Assembly: GCA_902492995.1 (NCBI GenBank)
Contig: CABUNR010000003.1
Span: forward strand, 1 to 64,000
Reading direction: 5' to 3'
Source: OMSK01 sp902492995
GTDB lineage: Bacteria > Bacillota_I > Bacilli_A > RF39 > UBA660
DNA: 64,000 bases
The first letter of the stretch is position 1, and each line of letters starts with the position of its first letter. The notes under the pieces were generated by a model, which saw nothing but the letters and a program-made list of their open reading frames with translations, was not told the origin of the DNA and made no database searches. The translations under genes and the position numbers were made by a program. Positions 52,125-60,841 of the stretch are shown here, in pieces.

Positions 52125-55070
52125 TTACTTAACTTCTTCTAATTTTACACTAACAAGTTTAGATACTCCTGATTCCTGCATCGTTATTCCATATAATATG
52201 TCTGCATATTCCATTGTTCTTTTTTTATGTGTTATAAGTATGAATTGTGTTTTTGATTGTAGTTGTTTCAAATAACTACCAAATGAATCAACATTTACTT
52301 CATCTAATGCAGCTTCTACTTCATCTAATATACAAAAAGGTACTGGTCTTGATTTTAATATAGCAAATAATAAACTGATTGCTGTAAAGGTTTTTTCTCC
52401 TCCTGATAAAAGAGAGATACTTTTTAGACTTTTTCCTGGTGGAGATGCGACTATTTCAATTCCTGTTTCTAATATATTATTTGGATCTGTTAATTTTAAA
52501 TCAGCAGTTCCACCTTTAAATAGATCTTTAAATGTTTGTTTAAAATTTTCTCTTATTATTTTAAATGTTTTTGTGAATTCTGTTTCCATTACTTCATCCA
52601 TTTCTTTTATAATTAAAAGTAATGTATCCTCTGCTTTTAATAAATCATTTTGTTGATTTATTAAATAATTATATCTTTCACTAACTCTATCATACTCTTC
52701 TATAGCATCAATATTTACATTTCCTAAATCTTTAATTATTCTTCTTAGATTATTTACTTTATTTCTAGCTTCATTTTCTTCTATTTCTAATTTATACATA
52801 GTTGTTGCTTTTTCATAAGTTAATGAATATGTTTCATTTAATTTATTTAATAAGTTATCTAATTTTACATCCATCCTATTAACATCTATTTCTAAATCTT
52901 TTAGTTCTTTATTTTTTTCTTTATATATACTATTTTCTTGTTTTAATGCTGCTTCATATTCTTCTAAATCAATATTTAAATTTGTCTTTTCTTTTTTTAA
53001 TTCTTCTAATTTTAATTCACATTTATTTTTTAAATCTAGTTCTTTATAATATTTTTCTAATATTTTTTGTTCTTCATCACTTAAATTATTATTTAATAAT
53101 TTATCTGTTCCATTTATTTCATCTTTTGCAAATTTCAATTTTAATTTATATTCTTCTTTTGTTTCTGTTCTTACATTTATGTATTCTTCTTTACTTATTT
53201 TATCCTTGTTTAGTAAATATATTTTGTCTTCTAAGGCTTTATAGTTATAGTCTGTAACATTTATTTCATTTTCTATTTCTTTTATTTTTTTTACGACTCC
53301 ATCAATATCTTTAAGGCTATTTTCAAGTTCATATTTATCACTAATTATGTTATTTCTTCTAAAATCAGTTCCACCTGTTATTGAACCTCCTACATGTAGT
53401 AATTCTCCGTCTAGTGTAACTATTTTATATCTGTGATTAATTAATTTACTTATTTTATTAGCATTTTCTATATTATCTACAATTAAAACATTTCCAAGTT
53501 GATTTTCTATTATATTTTGATATTTTTTATCAAATTTTACTAATTTTGATGCAACAGAAATAAATCCTTCTACATTTAATACAATATTTAAAGTATTTTC
53601 ATCTATACTTTTTCCTTTTATTATATTAAGTGGGAAAAAGGTTGCTCTACCTAATTTATTTTCTTTCAAATATTTTATTGCTTCACTTGCATTTTTTTCG
53701 CTCTCTACTACTATATATGATGTAGATGCTCCAAGACTAGTTGTAATTGCAACAGAATATTTCTCTTCTACTTCAATTAAGTTTCCAATTGCATCACAAA
53801 TTCCTGTTAATTTTATGTTATTTAAAACATTTTTTACAGATGTTGGAAGACTGCCATTGTTCTCTATTTTTTCTTTTAAATTATCTATTTTTTCTTCTAA
53901 TTTATTTTTTTCTCTTATTTTTGAACTTAAATTATATTCTAAATTTATTTTAGTTGTTTTTTGGCTTTCTATTTGTTTTTCTGTTTTTGCGATTTCTTCT
54001 TTTATGTTATTTAATTCTTTTTCTTTTATTTCTATTTCATCTATTATTTTATTAATATTATTTTGTAACTCCAATTCCTTTTCTTTTAATTCTATAATAT
54101 TATTATGTAGTTTTGTGTCTTCTACATTATATTTTTTTCTTTCTATTAAAATTGTTTTTTCACTATTTATCTGCTCAACATTTTTTATTTTTTCTAATAA
54201 TTCTTTATTATAATTATTTATTTCTTGTTCTATTTTATTTAATTTTAGTTTATATTCTTCTACTTTTGCTTCTTTATTTGTATTTGTTACGGATATTTCT
54301 AATAATTCTTTATTTATTTGTTCTATTTTATTTTTTGATTCTAAATATTTATAATTTATATCAGTTATATCTCTTGTTATTAAAGCAACTTCTATATTTT
54401 TTAATTCTTCTTGTTTTTCTTTGTATATTATTGCTTTATCTCTTTGTTCCTTTAATGGTTCAACCTGATTTTTTAATTCGTTTACAATATCACTTATTCT
54501 ACTCATATTATCATGAGTTCTTTCTAGTTTTCTTAATGCTTCTTCTTTTCTTTTTCTATATTTAAGTACACTTGCTGCTTCTTCAAAAATAACCCTTCTA
54601 TTTTCTGGTTTACTGCTTATTATTTCTTCAACTTTTCCTTGTGAAATTATATTGAATGATTCTTTAGCAATACCACTATCTAAAAGTAAGTCTGTTATAT
54701 CCTTAAGTCTAGCTCTTTCATTATTTATAAAATATTCATTTGTAGAATCTTTGTATACCCTTCTTGTTATTGAAACTTCATCATAATCTAAGGGTAAATA
54801 TTTATCTTTATTATCAAAAACTAATGTTACACTAGCACTACCTGATGGTTTTCTTGATTTAGATCCTGAAAAAATGACATCTGTCATATTTCCTTCCCCT
54901 CTAAGTGATTTTACGGATTGTTCACCTAGCACCCATCTTACAGCATCTACAACATTACTTTTTCCACTACCATTTGGACCTACTACACCTGTAATTCCAT
55001 TTGTAAGTTCTATATTAATTTTATCAGCAAATGACTTAAATCCATTCGCTACTATTTTTTTTAAATACAT
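52125..55070 (-). CDS. smc: chromosome segregation protein SMC (short-arm form)
   Basis: This condensin ATPase is 981 residues. Walker A GPNGSGKS is at 31-38, the signature LSGGEK and Walker B CILDEVEAALDE are in the C-terminal head. A hinge at about 395-555 includes GGSITGG. The two coiled-coil arms are about 225-250 residues each, against roughly 330 in Bacillus, so the protein is some 200 residues shorter while both heads and the hinge look complete. Mycoplasma SMC has a similar length. Both ends match the family. Confidence 0.95.
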   Translation of the reverse strand: MYLKKIVANGFKSFADKINIELTNGITGVVGPNGSGKSNVVDAVRWVLGEQSVKSLRGEGNMTDVIFSGSKSRKPSGSASVTLVFDNKDKYLPLDYDEVSITRRVYKDSTNEYFINNERARLKDITDLLLDSGIAKESFNIISQGKVEEIISSKPENRRVIFEEAASVLKYRKRKEEALRKLERTHDNMSRISDIVNELKNQVEPLKEQRDKAIIYKEKQEELKNIEVALITRDITDINYKYLESKNKIEQINKELLEISVTNTNKEAKVEEYKLKLNKIEQEINNYNKELLEKIKNVEQINSEKTILIERKKYNVEDTKLHNNIIELKEKELELQNNINKIIDEIEIKEKELNNIKEEIAKTEKQIESQKTTKINLEYNLSSKIREKNKLEEKIDNLKEKIENNGSLPTSVKNVLNNIKLTGICDAIGNLIEVEEKYSVAITTSLGASTSYIVVESEKNASEAIKYLKENKLGRATFFPLNIIKGKSIDENTLNIVLNVEGFISVASKLVKFDKKYQNIIENQLGNVLIVDNIENANKISKLINHRYKIVTLDGELLHVGGSITGGTDFRRNNIISDKYELENSLKDIDGVVKKIKEIENEINVTDYNYKALEDKIYLLNKDKISKEEYINVRTETKEEYKLKLKFAKDEINGTDKLLNNNLSDEEQKILEKYYKELDLKNKCELKLEELKKEKTNLNIDLEEYEAALKQENSIYKEKNKELKDLEIDVNRMDVKLDNLLNKLNETYSLTYEKATTMYKLEIEENEARNKVNNLRRIIKDLGNVNIDAIEEYDRVSERYNYLINQQNDLLKAEDTLLLIIKEMDEVMETEFTKTFKIIRENFKQTFKDLFKGGTADLKLTDPNNILETGIEIVASPPGKSLKSISLLSGGEKTFTAISLLFAILKSRPVPFCILDEVEAALDEVNVDSFGSYLKQLQSKTQFILITHKKRTMEYADILYGITMQESGVSKLVSVKLEEVK

Positions 55071-55157
55071 ACAATCACACTTTCTAATTATTTATTATAC
55101 TATATTTTAAAGAAAAAAGGAATGTTATATATAAAGAAAAAAAGATATAAATATCTT

Positions 55158-55367
55158 TTATTTAATAACATGTTTATGGTCATCATAAAATAATTCATCT
55201 GGTTTCATTTTAAAAATTTTTGCTATTTTAACAGCCATATCATAAGTTAATCTTCTTCTTCCATTTTCTATTTGTGAATAAAAAGGTTTACTTATTCCAA
55301 GTATTTCAGCTATGTATCTACTTGTATAATTATTTTTTATTCTTAGTTCTTTTAATTTAGAATTCAT
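55158..55367 (-). CDS. XRE-family HTH regulator
   Basis: The 69-residue protein is nearly all helix-turn-helix (LKELRIKNNYTSRYIAEILGI, then SQIENGRRRLTYDMAVKIAK). GGGAGGAG precedes the ATG. A TATAAT (55391-55386) and a palindrome over the -35 place suggest self-repression. Confidence 0.88.
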   Translation of the reverse strand: MNSKLKELRIKNNYTSRYIAEILGISKPFYSQIENGRRRLTYDMAVKIAKIFKMKPDELFYDDHKHVIK

Positions 55368-55400
55368 TTTTACTCCTCCCTAATCATTATATCATAAGTT

Positions 55401-55411
55401 CACTAATAGTG
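55401..55411. promoter_or_regulatory. operator-like palindrome between divergent XRE genes
   Basis: CACTAATAGTG is a perfect 11-bp palindrome. On the minus strand it overlaps the -35 position of the promoter whose -10 TATAAT is at 55391-55386. It is a plausible binding site for either XRE protein. Confidence 0.5.
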
Positions 55412-55478
55412 TACTGAAGTTTATATATAAAAGTTATAAAATATAGATAATTGGTAATTTTTGGAAATAGGTGGTAAT

Positions 55479-55730
55479 ATGATTACTAATAATGTTATTC
55501 ATAAACAATATGAAACATTTAGTGAAAATATAAAATATTATAGGAAAAAGCTTAATCTAACACAAGAAGAATTAGCTGAAAAATCTGATTTAAGTATTTC
55601 TTATATTAAACAAATTGAATCTAATAAAGAATTTAAAAATGTTTCTTTAACTGTTATATTAAAATTATCTAAAGCTTTAGATGTTAGTGTTGATAAATTA
55701 TTTATTATTAAAATTAAAACGTCAGATTGA
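55479..55730 (+). CDS. XRE-family HTH regulator
   Basis: The product is 83 residues from MITNNVIHKQ; the ATG at 55479 follows AGGTGG. HTH region: RKKLNLTQEELAEKSDLS, then YIKQIESNKEFKN. A C-terminal helix (LSKALDVSVDKLF) completes the domain. It is divergent from the 69-residue XRE gene and may share its operator. Confidence 0.88.
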   Translation: MITNNVIHKQYETFSENIKYYRKKLNLTQEELAEKSDLSISYIKQIESNKEFKNVSLTVILKLSKALDVSVDKLFIIKIKTSD

Positions 55731-55739
55731 CGTTTTTTT
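55716..55739. terminator. bidirectional terminator
   Basis: AAAACGTCA (55716-55724) and TGACGTTTT (55728-55736) with flanking T-run separate the convergent XRE and yebC genes. Confidence 0.85.
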
Positions 55740-56472
55740 AGTCTTCTACATTATGATATACGTTTTTAACATCTTCTATATCATCTAACATAGAAACAAG
55801 TCTATCAAAGATTTCTCTATCTTCACCTTCTATTTTGATTTTTTCTTTTGGAAGCATTGAAATTTCATCAATTTCAAATTCAACAGGCTTAATAGTTTCT
55901 ATTGCTGATTTTAAGGCATATGAATCTTTAGGATTTCCATAAATAATAACTAAATCATTATCAGTTTCAATATCATCAATATCTAAATCAGCATCTATAA
56001 TAGCATTCATAACATCTTCTTCTTGTAATCCTTTAAATCCTATAATACATAAATTATCATAATTAAATGATACAGAGCCTTGTACACCCATTTTACATTT
56101 ACATTTATTTAATGCTGCCTTTACACTACTAATTGATCTATTAACATTATCAGTTAAACATTCTACAATAATGGTTGATCCTGCTGGTCCAAAAATCTCA
56201 TAATTTACTTTTTCATATGATTCATCTACACCACTATTTACTTTATCAATAGCTCTTTTTATTATATCAGCTGGAACTTGTTCTTTTTTTGCACGTTCCA
56301 TTATTCTTTTAAGTGATGCATTAGAATTTGGATCTGTTCCCCCTCGTTTTGCAATATCATATATTTCTCTTGCATACATTGAATATAATTTTGCTTTTGC
56401 TGCACCTGTTTTTTGAATGCTTGCTTTTCTAACTTCATAAGCTCTACCAAATAATTGGATATCTAATTTCAT
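55738..56472 (-). CDS. YebC/PmpR-family transcription/translation factor
   Basis: The product is 244 residues. The body starts FGRAYEVRKASIQKTGAAKAKLY and follows the YebC family through DPNSNASLKRIMERAK and AGSTIIVECLTDNVNRS. In relatives the protein starts at that MGRA; here eight extra residues (MKLDIQLF) precede it, because the ATG at 56472 has GAGTGAT upstream and Gly9 is GGT, not a start. Members act as regulators or as ribosome-rescue factors for proline stretches. Confidence 0.9.
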   Translation of the reverse strand: MKLDIQLFGRAYEVRKASIQKTGAAKAKLYSMYAREIYDIAKRGGTDPNSNASLKRIMERAKKEQVPADIIKRAIDKVNSGVDESYEKVNYEIFGPAGSTIIVECLTDNVNRSISSVKAALNKCKCKMGVQGSVSFNYDNLCIIGFKGLQEEDVMNAIIDADLDIDDIETDNDLVIIYGNPKDSYALKSAIETIKPVEFEIDEISMLPKEKIKIEGEDREIFDRLVSMLDDIEDVKNVYHNVED

Positions 56473-56529
56473 ATAATCACTCTTTCTCATTCCATATTTA
56501 TTTTACATTATATAATATAATTTTACAAG

Positions 56530-56551
56530 AAAAAAATATCACAAGGATATT
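56530..56551 (-). terminator. terminator of the LCP gene
   Basis: AATATC (56535-56540) and GATATT (56546-56551) form a short stem; minus-strand T-run 56536-56530. Confidence 0.6.
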
Positions 56552-58010
56552 ATTTTTCATTATTTAGTGTTTCTTTTATTTTTGTTTTTGCAAGTTCTAC
56601 TGTACTCATATCTGGTTCCATTACATATAATTTTTGGCTTGGATATGAATATGTATAATTACTACTATCACGACCATTAACACTTTGTGATGTTATATTC
56701 CATTTTGGCATAGTATTTAATTGATTTTTTATTAAACTTGTTAAATCTTTTGTTGCCATATTTGTTTGAAAACTTCCATCTAAAGTATTTAATAGGCTAT
56801 TATATTTAGAAATAATTGTTTTTGAGGATAACATTTTATTCATTATTGCTGTTAATACATCTTGTTGATTTTTTACTCTATGTCTATCTCCTTCTTGATA
56901 TGCATGTCTTTCTCTTGCGAATGCAAGGGCAGTTTTACCATTCATATGAACATTTCCTTTTTTTATTGTAATTGCAGGATCTGTCCATGGAATAAATGTT
57001 TTATCTGAATATACATCTATTCCCCCTATTACATCTACTACATCTATTAATGTTGTAAAATTAACTCTAAAATAATAATTTATTTCTATTCCAAAAAGGT
57101 CTTCTAACGTTTTTACGCTTTTATCTACACCATATATTCCTGCATGTGTTAACTTATCTTTTAATCCAGTTGTTCCATTTAATTTAATGTAATAATCTCT
57201 TGGTATTGATGTTAATAATATTTCATGCGTTGTCGGATTTACAGTTGCTATCATATTTACATCACTTCTTGATACTGATGATATAGCTCCATATGTATCA
57301 ATTCCACTTATAAATATATTAAATGGTTCTTTTGTTACTTTTACTTCTTTTGCTATACTTTTGGTTTTTGTTTTAATAGAAATAGTTGCTAATATTTTAG
57401 TTTTATCTTTAAATCCAGTTACTTCTTCATCTAAATTTACTTTATATGATTCACTTATAAAGATTGCATCGACATTTTCATTTAACAAATCATTTGCTAG
57501 TTTAATGTGATCTTTATAATCTTTATTTTTTGTTTCTACTTTTTTTTCTATTTTTTCTTTAGCCTTTTTATATGTATCAGTATCGGTATTAAAAAATCCC
57601 ATTTTATATGATTTTAAATCATCTAGTTTAAAGTATGTTTCATTATCTAATACTACTACATAATAGTTTTCTACTTGATATCCTGAGCTAGTTATATTTT
57701 CTAAGAAATCTACTGTGTTATATAAATAATTTATTCCAAATATAAATACTAACGAAAATAAAATAGCAAATATGTTTGTTGGAATTTTTAATTTTGTTTT
57801 TATCTTTGGAATAAACAAAATTAAATTTATTATAATAGCTATTATAGCTATTACACTAAATACTAATGAAAAGTATTTAGTTGGAAGTACATCCATATAT
57901 ATAATTAGTCCAGAAAAAATTATAAGTAATATATCAAAAAGTATTCCGATAATTCGACTGAATATATTAACTTTTTTCTTTTTTTTAGAATTGTTTTTAT
58001 TTTTATTCAT
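56550..58010 (-). CDS. LytR-CpsA-Psr (LCP) family wall glycopolymer ligase
   Basis: The 486-residue protein attaches teichoic acids or other polymers to peptidoglycan. Three membrane helices (about 17-105) and an extracellular domain (about 110-230) of uncertain type are followed by the LCP domain (about 235-400) with the conserved SRSDVNMIATVNPTTHEI, SIPRDYY and FARERHAYQEGDRHRVKNQ motifs that bind the lipid pyrophosphate. A C-terminal region follows. It has its own terminator. Confidence 0.92.
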   Translation of the reverse strand: MNKNKNNSKKKKKVNIFSRIIGILFDILLIIFSGLIIYMDVLPTKYFSLVFSVIAIIAIIINLILFIPKIKTKLKIPTNIFAILFSLVFIFGINYLYNTVDFLENITSSGYQVENYYVVVLDNETYFKLDDLKSYKMGFFNTDTDTYKKAKEKIEKKVETKNKDYKDHIKLANDLLNENVDAIFISESYKVNLDEEVTGFKDKTKILATISIKTKTKSIAKEVKVTKEPFNIFISGIDTYGAISSVSRSDVNMIATVNPTTHEILLTSIPRDYYIKLNGTTGLKDKLTHAGIYGVDKSVKTLEDLFGIEINYYFRVNFTTLIDVVDVIGGIDVYSDKTFIPWTDPAITIKKGNVHMNGKTALAFARERHAYQEGDRHRVKNQQDVLTAIMNKMLSSKTIISKYNSLLNTLDGSFQTNMATKDLTSLIKNQLNTMPKWNITSQSVNGRDSSNYTYSYPSQKLYVMEPDMSTVELAKTKIKETLNNEK

Positions 58011-58039
58011 TTTATCACCTAGTTAATTATATCATATAA

Positions 58040-58071
58040 ATTTAAAAAACTAAATATCTAATATTTAGTTT
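58040..58071 (-). terminator. terminator of spo0A
   Basis: AAACTAAATAT (58047-58057) and ATATTTAGTTT (58061-58071) form a perfect 11-bp stem with T-run on the minus strand. Confidence 0.85.
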
Positions 58072-58100
58072 AACCATTTTATTTAATTTAATATCATAAA

Positions 58101-58853
58101 TTATATTCTTATTGAATCTAATTTAAGTTTATCAGCTATTGTTACAATAAATTCACTATTTGTTGGCTTTGCTTTATCTATATCGACACTATGTCCAAAT
58201 ATTTCTTCCATTAAATCCCAGCTTCCTCTATTCCAACTTACTTCTATAGCATGTCTTATTGCTCTTTCTACTCTTGATACTGTTGTATCAAATTTATGGG
58301 CTAATTCAGGATACAATTCTTTTGTTATTCCACCTATTATTTCTGGTCTTCCATATATTATTCCTACTGCTTCTCTTATATACTGATATCCTTTTATATG
58401 TGATGGTATTCCAAGTTCATGTAATATCTTGGTTATCGATATTTGTAAATTGTTATTTGTTAAATTCATTTTTTTATTTTGATCAAATACGCTTAAAATT
58501 CTTTTGTGTAAATCTGACAATTCAAATGGTTTCAATATAAAATAGTTTACACCATAACTTGATACTTCTTCTATAACTTCTTGTGAATTATAACTTGTTT
58601 GAACTATTACTTTTTTATCTATATTTCTTTTTTTCATTTCTTCTAATACATACATTCCATCTTTTTTGGGCATTATTAAATCTAGAAGAATTATATCATA
58701 TTTATCTTGTTTTTTTTCTGCTAATTCTATTCCGTCTGTTCCATCATATGCAACAAGGTCAATACTTATTTGATTATTCCCTTTAAAATATTCTTTTACC
58801 ATATCTATTAAGTTTTTATTATCATCTATCATAAGTACTCTTATTTTGTTCAT
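58101..58853 (-). CDS. spo0A: sporulation response regulator Spo0A
   Basis: The 250-residue protein has a receiver domain (about 1-118) with acidic Asp10-Asp11, phosphorylation site Asp58 (LLDLIMP), Thr86 and Lys108. The Spo0A DNA-binding domain (about 135-250) carries the signature stretches LHELGIPSHIKGYQY, TVSRVERAIRHAIEVSW and KPTNSEFIVTIADKL. Phosphorylated Spo0A starts sporulation by binding 0A boxes. A TGTCGAA box lies 65 bp upstream of its own start, so self-regulation is likely. AAGGAAG precedes the ATG. Other sporulation genes are not seen in the window. Confidence 0.95.
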   Translation of the reverse strand: MNKIRVLMIDDNKNLIDMVKEYFKGNNQISIDLVAYDGTDGIELAEKKQDKYDIILLDLIMPKKDGMYVLEEMKKRNIDKKVIVQTSYNSQEVIEEVSSYGVNYFILKPFELSDLHKRILSVFDQNKKMNLTNNNLQISITKILHELGIPSHIKGYQYIREAVGIIYGRPEIIGGITKELYPELAHKFDTTVSRVERAIRHAIEVSWNRGSWDLMEEIFGHSVDIDKAKPTNSEFIVTIADKLKLDSIRI

Positions 58854-58917
58854 TTTATCTTCCTTTCTTACTATGATATTATTTTACAACTAACTACTTA
58901 TGAAATTTATCTAATTA

Positions 58918-58924
58918 TGTCGAA
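58918..58924 (-). promoter_or_regulatory. 0A box upstream of spo0A
   Basis: TGTCGAA (TTCGACA on the spo0A sense strand) is the exact core of the Spo0A binding site, 65 bp before the start codon and just after the end of the upstream gene. One 7-mer can occur by chance, but the place is the one expected for autoregulation. Confidence 0.55.
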
Positions 58925-58941
58925 TAAGATAAAAAAAGTCA

Positions 58942-59622
58942 CTAATTACAAGCAACTTCTATCAATTCTTTTATATTTAATGATGTTCTGCCTATTAAAT
59001 ACCCATCTAATTCTTTTATTTGTTTTAGATATTCAATATTTTTCTTATTAATATTTCCACCATATAGAACCATTATATCATTAATTTTATATTTTTTCAC
59101 AATTTTTTTTATATATTTTATCATTTTTTCTATATACTTTACATTTATATTTTTATTGCTACTAACCATGTATTTTGGTTCATATGCTATTATAATTTTA
59201 TCTAAATTTATATTTTTTAAATAACTATTTATTGCTTTTCTTATTGTCCTTTTTTTATAAATATCTTTTTTATTTTCTCCTATACATACTATTGGAGTTA
59301 TACCATATTTTTTGCATAATTTTATTTTTTTATTAATTGTTTTATTATTATTTTTTACTTCACTATGTCCTATAATTACATAACTTATATCTAGTGATTT
59401 TACTTGTCTACATGATATACTTCCTGTGTGATTTCCTCTTTCATGTTCTGATACATCTTGTACACCTAAATTCAGGTTTGCTTCTTTAAAACAAGGAATA
59501 TATATTGTAGATGGGCAAAATATTATATTATCTGTTTTTTCTTTTTTGATTTTTTCTAAATAATTTTTTACTTCATCATAATCTAGATACATTTTCATAT
59601 TAGCAACTATGATTTTATTCAT
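58942..59622 (-). CDS. divergent triosephosphate isomerase-like protein
   Basis: The 226-residue TIM-barrel protein has the catalytic residues Lys10 (NMKMY), His86 (IIGHSE) and Glu148 (IAYEP). The loop 6 lid, PVWAIGTG in normal TIM, reads PKYMVSSN. HSERR is HSEVK, YGGSV is YGGNI, and GGASL is GRTSL. It is about 25 residues shorter than usual, and Lys/Asn-rich. It may be the isomerase of a fast-evolving lineage or a paralogue with another role; pgk nearby looks normal. The start overlaps the end of the GT4 gene by 8 bp. Confidence 0.8.
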   Translation of the reverse strand: MNKIIVANMKMYLDYDEVKNYLEKIKKEKTDNIIFCPSTIYIPCFKEANLNLGVQDVSEHERGNHTGSISCRQVKSLDISYVIIGHSEVKNNNKTINKKIKLCKKYGITPIVCIGENKKDIYKKRTIRKAINSYLKNINLDKIIIAYEPKYMVSSNKNINVKYIEKMIKYIKKIVKKYKINDIMVLYGGNINKKNIEYLKQIKELDGYLIGRTSLNIKELIEVACN

Positions 59623-60841
59623 CTTTATTTCCTTTAATCATATCTTTTATTTTATCAATTAAGCCTTTTTTATTCATACCAAGGGCTTCTTTATATACAC
59701 CTAAAATACTATCTGCAAAAAACTTAAGTGAATGCATTTCGGCAGTTATTACTGCTTGTTTAGACATTTTTTCTCTAATATCATTATTTTCTATTAAATA
59801 ATTTATTGCCTCAACATATGTTTTTTTATCTTTAAAATATTTTCCATTTACATCATCTATTAATATATCTTTAAAACTTTCATCTTTTAAAGCTACAACA
59901 GGTATTGATCCTGCCATTGCTTCTATTAATGTTAATCCTTGGGTTTCTGTATTAGATGCAGTTACAAAGACGCTTGCTAATTGATAATAAATTGGTATTT
60001 CTTCATATGGAATAGCATTAGTAAATATAACATTATCAATTATTTTTAAATCTGTAGCTTCTTTAATATAATGTTCATAATCTGGTCCACTTCCAACTAT
60101 TACAAATTTTACGTTTTTATGTTTTTTTAATATATCAACTTGTCCTTTTAACAATAAGTCAATATTTTTTTCCTGTGCTAATCTTCCAACATATAATATA
60201 ACAAAATCATCCAATTTTATTTTTAATTCTTCTTTTAATGATTTTATATCTTCTTTTTTAAAATTTTCTTTAGAAAATCTTTTAGTATCCATTCCTGTTG
60301 GTACAATATGTATTTCTTTATCAAATTTATATTTTTCTTTAAATAAATCATAGGTTTTCTTACTTGGAACAATTAATTCTCTTGCAGTTTTATCACAATA
60401 AAATTTTGTTAAATATTCCACTATTTTTTTACTTGATTTATCAAAATATCCTTTTGTTATATAATAAACATAATCTTCATACATAGTATGATAAGTATGT
60501 ACAAGTGGAATATTTAATTGTTTAGCAATTATTCTTGCGAATGTTCCAACACCAAATTCTGTATGTGAATGAATTATATCCAAATTCCATTTTTTAATTT
60601 TATTTATTGCTCTAAGTGGATATATTCCTGTTAATCTATAATCATATATTCCAATTGGAACTCCTGGAATTCTTATTATCCTTTCATCATCTTCATATTT
60701 ATAAGACATATTTTCTGGATTTACAGTTACTATAAATACTTCATGTCCTTCTTCAATTAATGCTTTTTCAAGCATTGATATACTTGTTGATACTCCATTT
60801 ATATAAGGAGGATATGTATCGGTAAATATTCCTATTCTCAT
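59615..60841 (-). CDS. glycosyltransferase family 4 (probable diacylglycerol glucosyltransferase)
   Basis: The 408-residue GT-B enzyme has an N-terminal MRIGIFTDTYPPYINGVSTS and HSHTEFGVG, and a C-terminal domain with VGRLAQEKNIDLLL, VGSGPDYE and the EX7E-like SNTETQGLTLIEAMA. These match alpha-monoglucosyldiacylglycerol synthases (glycolipid and lipoteichoic acid anchor synthesis). It overlaps the UPF0104 gene upstream by 4 bp, the pairing often seen for membrane glycolipid genes. Confidence 0.85.
   Translation of the reverse strand: MRIGIFTDTYPPYINGVSTSISMLEKALIEEGHEVFIVTVNPENMSYKYEDDERIIRIPGVPIGIYDYRLTGIYPLRAINKIKKWNLDIIHSHTEFGVGTFARIIAKQLNIPLVHTYHTMYEDYVYYITKGYFDKSSKKIVEYLTKFYCDKTARELIVPSKKTYDLFKEKYKFDKEIHIVPTGMDTKRFSKENFKKEDIKSLKEELKIKLDDFVILYVGRLAQEKNIDLLLKGQVDILKKHKNVKFVIVGSGPDYEHYIKEATDLKIIDNVIFTNAIPYEEIPIYYQLASVFVTASNTETQGLTLIEAMAGSIPVVALKDESFKDILIDDVNGKYFKDKKTYVEAINYLIENNDIREKMSKQAVITAEMHSLKFFADSILGVYKEALGMNKKGLIDKIKDMIKGNKDE

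Noticed and set aside
53815..54565. Long hydrophobic plus-strand ORFs opposite smc
   Set aside because: Leu/Phe-rich reverse translations of coiled-coil codons; no start signals.
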